Shown one piece after another: positions 60,225 through 64,000 of a stretch of DNA of 64,000 nucleotides. This DNA is from Sphingomonas bacterium (GTDB lineage: Bacteria > Pseudomonadota > Alphaproteobacteria > Sphingomonadales > Sphingomonadaceae). The position numbers and the translations under genes are program-made. The stretch is taken from contig JASBRX010000016.1 of assembly GCA_030149245.1 (NCBI GenBank), positions 62,001-126,000 of the forward strand, read 5' to 3'. Below the pieces are notes generated by a model. The model ran no database searches, was not told the DNA's origin, and was given only the letters and a program-made list of their open reading frames with translations. How positions within the stretch are numbered: the stretch's first letter is position 1; each line of letters starts with the position of its first letter.

Positions 60225-61885
60225 TGCGTCTGCTGGGGCTGACGGCTCTGCTGCTCTTAAGCCCCTCCCCTTCAGGGGAGGGGTTTGGGGTGGGGCCTAT
60301 CCTCGCAGGCTACGGTCTCGGTGAGACTGGAACGCCCCACCCCAACCCCTCCCCTGAAGGGGAGGGGCTTGCGGCACCCCTTACGATCGACCTGGTCATC
60401 ACCAATGGCCAGGTCATCGACGGCACCGGCACCCCGGCGCGGGTGGCGGAGATCGGCGTGGACGGCGACCGCATCCTCTATATCGGCCAGCGTCCGCTTG
60501 GGCTCACCGCGCGGCGCAGCATCGACGCCCGGGGCCTCACTGTTACCCCCGGCTTCATCGACCCGCACACGCATAGCGGCCCCGACGCCCGCTCCCCCGA
60601 TGCGGCGAAACGCGCGCTCGCCAATCACCTGCTGCAAGGTGTGACCAGCATCGCCATCGGCAATGACGGCGGCGGCGACAGCGATATCGCCGGCCTGTTC
60701 GCGCGCCTCTCGGCCAACCCTACCGGGCCCAATGTCGCCAGCTTCACCGGCTTTGGCACGATCCGGCTGCAAGTGGTCGGCAACCGCGACCGGGCGCCCA
60801 CCCCCGGCGAACTCGAAACGATAAAGGCCAACGTGACCCGCGCCATGTGCGACGGCGCGCTCGGCCTCTCCGCCGGCCTCTATTACGCCCCGCAAAGCTT
60901 CGCGCAGACCCCCGAAGTCACCGCGCTCGCCACCGTCGCTGGCCGCTTCAACGGCATCTACGAAACCCATCTGCGCGACGAGGGGAGCGCCAGCATCGGC
61001 CTGATCCCAGCAATCGACGAAGCCATCGCCATCGCCCGCGACGGCCGCCTGCCCCTCCACATCGCCCATATCAAGGCGCTCGGCGCGGACGTTCAGGGCA
61101 TGGCTCCAAAGGTCGTCGCCCATATCGCCGCGGCGCAGAAATCCGGCATCACCATCACCGCCGACCAATATCCGTGGGAAGCCTCCAGCACCTCGCTCGC
61201 CGCCGCGCTCGTCCCCCGCCGCGCACAGGACGGCGGCGCGCCCGCAATGGTCGCCAACCTCAAGACGCTCGACCCCCAGCTGCGCAAGGACATGGCCGAA
61301 CAGCTCCGCGTCCGCGGCGGCGCCCACGCCATCCTGCTCGTCAGCGGTCCCCACAAGGGCCAGCGCCTCGACGCCCTCGCCACGCAATGGAAACTCGACC
61401 CGCTCGACACCGCCGCGCGCATCCTGATCGCCGATCCCGGCGCCAGCATCGCCAGCTTCAACATGAGCCAACCGGACATCGACGCCTTCGCGCGCCAGAG
61501 CTGGGTCGTCGGCAGCTCCGACGCCACCAACGGCCACCCGCGCCGCATGGGCAGCTTCGCGCGCGGTTGGCGCATGTTCGTGCGCGAGAAAAAGCTGATG
61601 TCGCCCGAACGCTTCGTCCAGCGCTCCTCGGCCCAGACGGCACAGATCCTCGGCCTGCCCAATCGCGGCATCCTCGCGCCCGGCAAGTTCGCCGACATCG
61701 CGATCCTCGATTCCGCCATCTACGCCGAACGCGCCACTTATGACCGGCCCGACCTCCCCAGCACGGGCGTCCGCTATGTGCTGGTCAACGGCCGCCTCGC
61801 CGTCGACAAGGGCCAGCTCACCGGCACCCTTGCCGGCCGCCCGCTAGCCAAACCGCGCCAACCCGAATGGAACTGCCCCGCATGA
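60224..61885 (+). CDS. N-acyl-D-amino-acid deacylase (D-aminoacylase) with palindromic insert
   Basis: A 553-aa amidohydrolase. The D-aminoacylase landmarks are TPGFIDPHTHSGPD (metal HxH), YETHLRDEG (His), LHIAHIKALG (His), TADQYPWEASST and VGSSDATNGHPRRM (Asp). It hydrolyses N-acyl-D-amino acids to the D-amino acid. The N-terminus is MRLLGLTALLLL (a signal-peptide core), then about 38 residues encoded by a family B repeat, then AAPLTIDLVITNG, where the family normally begins. The insert therefore splits the export signal. The ATG overlaps the receptor stop by one base, and the stop overlaps the symporter start by 4 bp. Confidence 0.93.
   Translation: MRLLGLTALLLLSPSPSGEGFGVGPILAGYGLGETGTPHPNPSPEGEGLAAPLTIDLVITNGQVIDGTGTPARVAEIGVDGDRILYIGQRPLGLTARRSIDARGLTVTPGFIDPHTHSGPDARSPDAAKRALANHLLQGVTSIAIGNDGGGDSDIAGLFARLSANPTGPNVASFTGFGTIRLQVVGNRDRAPTPGELETIKANVTRAMCDGALGLSAGLYYAPQSFAQTPEVTALATVAGRFNGIYETHLRDEGSASIGLIPAIDEAIAIARDGRLPLHIAHIKALGADVQGMAPKVVAHIAAAQKSGITITADQYPWEASSTSLAAALVPRRAQDGGAPAMVANLKTLDPQLRKDMAEQLRVRGGAHAILLVSGPHKGQRLDALATQWKLDPLDTAARILIADPGASIASFNMSQPDIDAFARQSWVVGSSDATNGHPRRMGSFARGWRMFVREKKLMSPERFVQRSSAQTAQILGLPNRGILAPGKFADIAILDSAIYAERATYDRPDLPSTGVRYVLVNGRLAVDKGQLTGTLAGRPLAKPRQPEWNCPA
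60257..60370. repeat. Family B palindromic repeat, copy 2 (inside a coding region)
   Basis: The same 113-bp palindrome as 7443-7557, with the same arms and central GGTCTCGGTGAGACT, but read through in frame within the D-aminoacylase gene. It encodes PSPSGEG and [10 protein letters not shown] segments. Confidence 0.9.
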
Positions 61886-63180
61886 CCGAAACCATCGCCC
61901 CCGAAGCCGAACGCCGCGGCCCGATCAAGCGCGCCTTCGCCTGGTGGTTCGGCATCGCGCTGTGGAAGCGCATCCTCGCCGCGCTCGTCCTCGGCGCGGC
62001 GGTCGGCTTCGCCTGGGGTGAGGGCGCAACCGCGATTGGCTGGATCGGCACGCTCTTCGTCCGCCTGATCCGCATGCTCGTCGTGCCGCTCGTCTTCCTG
62101 ACGATCGCGTCCGGCGTCGCCGCGCTCGCCGATCCGAAGCGCCTCGGCAGCATCGGCGTCAAGACGCTGGCAATGTATGTCTTCACGACGGCGCTCGCGG
62201 TCACCACCGGCCTGATCGTCGCCACCCTCATCGCCCCCGGCCTCGGTGCGAGCTTTGCCGGCGCCATCCCCAAGGCGATGGGCACCCCGCCCGACACCGC
62301 GCAGATGTTCATGGAGATCATCCCCGACAACCCGATCGGCGCGATGGCCGAGGGCAAGACGCTGGCCGTCATCTTCTTCGCGATCCTCGTCGGCGCGGGC
62401 GTGATCGCGGCGGGCAAGGGCGCGGAGCCAGTGCGCCAGCTGCTCAACGCCGGCTCCGAAGTGATGCTCAAGATCGTCGGCTTCGTGATGGAAACCGCGC
62501 CGTTCGGCGTGTTCGCGCTGATCGCGGTTGTCATGGGCACCACCGGCCCGTCCAGCTTCCTGGCCGTGCTGAAACTCGGCCTGTGCGTCGTGGTCGGCTC
62601 GGCGATCGTCACCCTGCTGATCCACGGCCTCATCGTCGTGCGGCTGATGGCGTGGCTCTCGCCGCTCCCCTTCTTCCGCGGCATTGCCGACGCGATCATG
62701 GTCGGCTTTTCGACCTCGTCCAGTTCCGCCACCCTCCCCGTCGCGATCCGCGTCGCCGAGCGTAACCTCGGCGTCTCGCCTCCCGTGGCCTCGACCGTCC
62801 TCCCGCTCGGTGCCACCATCGGCATGGACGGCGCGGCGATGTATGTCGCGATGCTCACCCTGTTCTCGGCACAGGCGTTCGGGGTCGACCTCCAGCTCGC
62901 CGATTATCTGGTGATCGCCGCCACCACCACCATCGTCGCGATGGGCGTCGCCCCGGTCCCCTCGGGGTCGCTGTTCGTCCTCGCCGCCGTGCTCCACGCC
63001 ATCGGCATCACGCCCGAACAGACCGCGATCGTCGTCGGCTTCATCCTGCCGTTCGACCGCATCCTCGACATGACCCGCACCGTCCCCAACGTCACGTCGG
63101 ACCTCGCGATCGCCACCGCCGTCGCGCGTTGGGAGGGCGAGATGGATGTCGCCGTGTACAATTCCAAAGACGATGTTTGA
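61882..63180 (+). CDS. Dicarboxylate/amino acid:cation symporter (DAACS, GltP/GltT-like)
   Basis: A 432-aa inner-membrane symporter. Family motifs are clear: the serine-rich FSTSSSSATLPVAIR re-entrant loop, LPLGATIGMDGAAMYVAMLTLFSAQAFG, VAPVPSGSLFVL, and the substrate-binding helix FDRILDMTRTVPNVTSDLAIA with the Asp and Arg that bind acidic amino acids. It should import glutamate, aspartate or dicarboxylates with H+ or Na+. The start at 61882 overlaps the deacylase stop by 4 bp (ATGA); an ATG 15 nt earlier is possible. Confidence 0.95.
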   Translation: MTETIAPEAERRGPIKRAFAWWFGIALWKRILAALVLGAAVGFAWGEGATAIGWIGTLFVRLIRMLVVPLVFLTIASGVAALADPKRLGSIGVKTLAMYVFTTALAVTTGLIVATLIAPGLGASFAGAIPKAMGTPPDTAQMFMEIIPDNPIGAMAEGKTLAVIFFAILVGAGVIAAGKGAEPVRQLLNAGSEVMLKIVGFVMETAPFGVFALIAVVMGTTGPSSFLAVLKLGLCVVVGSAIVTLLIHGLIVVRLMAWLSPLPFFRGIADAIMVGFSTSSSSATLPVAIRVAERNLGVSPPVASTVLPLGATIGMDGAAMYVAMLTLFSAQAFGVDLQLADYLVIAATTTIVAMGVAPVPSGSLFVLAAVLHAIGITPEQTAIVVGFILPFDRILDMTRTVPNVTSDLAIATAVARWEGEMDVAVYNSKDDV

Positions 63181-63191
63181 GGCCAACCCCA

Positions 63192-63351
63192 TTCCTCCCC
63201 CAGCTCGCTGGGGGAGGGGGACCGCCGCGAAGCGGTGGTGGAGGGGCCGCCCCGCAGAGGGCGGAATTTTGCCGAACTGCCCACGGCTGTCTGCGCAGCC
63301 GCCCCTCCACCAGCTTCGCTGGTCCCCCTCCCCTGCTTTGCAGGGGAGGAA
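63192..63351. repeat. Family A palindromic repeat, copy 8 (hybrid ends)
   Basis: Begins 12 nt after the symporter stop. Unlike the others, both flanks carry the same end type (GGACCGCC...GGTGGTGGAGGGG on the left and CCCCTCCACCAGC...GGTCCCCC on the right), so it looks like a recombinant of two copies. Its right end, CAGGGGAGGA, is the only ribosome-site-like sequence before the next gene. Confidence 0.85.
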
Positions 63352-63359
63352 TGAGAGAG

Positions 63360-64000
63360 ATGCCCATGTTCCTGCGTAAGCTAACCCTCGCCCTTTCCGC
63401 CTTCGCCCTCGCGCTCCCCGCGCCCACGCTGGCGCAAAGCCGCCACCTCCTCGAATACCCCTCGATCCACTCGCCCGTCGTCGGCACGCGCGGGATGGTG
63501 GTCAGCCAGAATGAGATGGCGAGCAGCGTCGGCGCGCAGATCCTGCGCGACGGCGGCAATGCCGTAGACGCCGCAGTGGCGGTCGCCTTCGCCCTCGCCG
63601 TCACCCTGCCGCGCGCGGGCAATGTCGGCGGCGACGGCTTCATCACCGTCTATGACGCCAAGTCGAAACAGGTCCGCGTGATCGATTTCCGCGGCATCGC
63701 CCCCCGCGCCGCAACTGCGGCGATGTTCGTCGACAACAAGGGCAAGGAACGCGGCATCGCCTCTTATGGCTATCTCGCCCCCTCGGTCCCCGGCAGCGTC
63801 GCGGGGCTTGAGCACGCGCACAGGAAATGGGGCAAGCTCCCCTGGGCCAAGGTGGTCGAACCCGCGCTCCGCCTCGCCCGCGACGGGGTCAAGCTCACCG
63901 CCGACGAAGCCTTCGTCTTCGGCTGGGGCCGTGAGCGCCTCGGCAACAGCGTCGCGGGCAAGGCGACCTTCTACAAGCCAGATGGCAGCCTCTACGCCAA
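63360..64000 (+). CDS. Gamma-glutamyltransferase, C-terminus cut by window end
   Basis: 213 codons are visible. A signal peptide (LALPAPTLAQS) precedes the GGT start: GMVVSQNEMASSVGAQILRD, GGNAVDAAVAVAFALAVTLP, AGNVGGDGFITVYDA, VIDFRGIAPRAA and GYLAPSVPGSVAGLEHAH. GGTs transfer or hydrolyse gamma-glutamyl groups in the periplasm; the autoprocessing Thr lies beyond the window. ATG 63360 is preferred; an in-frame ATG at 63351 would leave no spacing to the GGGGAGGA. Following the D-aminoacylase and the glutamate-type symporter, it fits release and uptake of glutamate from gamma-glutamyl compounds. Confidence 0.93.
   Translation, partial: MPMFLRKLTLALSAFALALPAPTLAQSRHLLEYPSIHSPVVGTRGMVVSQNEMASSVGAQILRDGGNAVDAAVAVAFALAVTLPRAGNVGGDGFITVYDAKSKQVRVIDFRGIAPRAATAAMFVDNKGKERGIASYGYLAPSVPGSVAGLEHAHRKWGKLPWAKVVEPALRLARDGVKLTADEAFVFGWGRERLGNSVAGKATFYKPDGSLYA

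Overview
The window reads as a stretch of chromosome from a high-GC alphaproteobacterium, most likely Sphingomonas or a close sphingomonad. The grounds are the DUF1013/TrcR-type regulator (alphaproteobacterial), two large TonB-dependent receptors, a catalytic/non-catalytic M16 peptidase pair like the one described in Sphingomonas sp. A1, exosortase A (XrtA)-type glycan genes, GTTC-N7-GTTC SOS-type boxes, and many palindromic intergenic repeats whose translation gives the NPSPEGEG peptide. No rRNA, CRISPR array, transposase or prophage structural gene was seen; one tRNA (Trp) is present.

Layout. 1-2.4 kb (minus): DedA/YqaA - NTF2-like - GNAT - nitrilase, each junction overlapping by 4 bp, with tRNA-Trp just upstream. 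2.8-3.9 kb: rplK-rplA with a strong terminator. 4-11.3 kb: BchE-like radical SAM protein, DEAD-box helicase, YaiI, lipase-like hydrolase, a Gdx/SugE exporter behind a structured leader, an L,D-transpeptidase and a small lipoprotein. 11.5-12.9 kb: rplJ-rplL with leader and terminator, not followed by rpoB. 13-19.2 kb: an ACP-like membrane-anchored protein, two paralogous Pro-rich membrane proteins and the M16 pair. 19.5-26.7 kb: CinA-type protein, map with a coupled 60-aa gene, a BaiN-type flavoprotein, a TPR protein and a DUF885 hydrolase. 26.8-28.9 kb: glnB-glnA behind a clear sigma-54 promoter. 29.5-32.9 kb: TonB receptor coupled to a beta-propeller phytase, with a possible Pho box. 33-42.3 kb: housekeeping and redox genes (M20 peptidase, flavodoxin-like, quinone oxidoreductase, aldehyde dehydrogenase, zinc ribbon, SLC13 permease) and small unknowns. 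42.3-43.5 kb: an S24 repressor divergent from two small genes with an SOS-type box between. 43.5-49 kb: XrtA-associated glycosyltransferase and O-ligase plus an asparagine-synthase-like protein. 49-53.5 kb: GST, dienelactone hydrolase, MBL hydrolase, TrcR-like regulator and two small lipoproteins.

53.8-64 kb is the most coherent block: phytanoyl-CoA dioxygenase-like enzyme, LysR regulator, DadA-like D-amino-acid dehydrogenase, a 1017-aa TonB receptor, N-acyl-D-amino-acid deacylase, a glutamate/dicarboxylate-type symporter and a gamma-glutamyltransferase (cut by the window end). The last part is tightly coupled (1-bp and 4-bp overlaps). Together they suggest uptake and catabolism of N-acylated or gamma-glutamyl D-amino acids. 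The D-aminoacylase carries a palindromic repeat inserted in frame in its signal-peptide region.

Repeats. Five palindromic element families recur between genes. The commonest (family A, about 165 bp, eight copies) sits next to the 3' end of genes and has terminal hairpins whose stems differ in sequence but remain paired.
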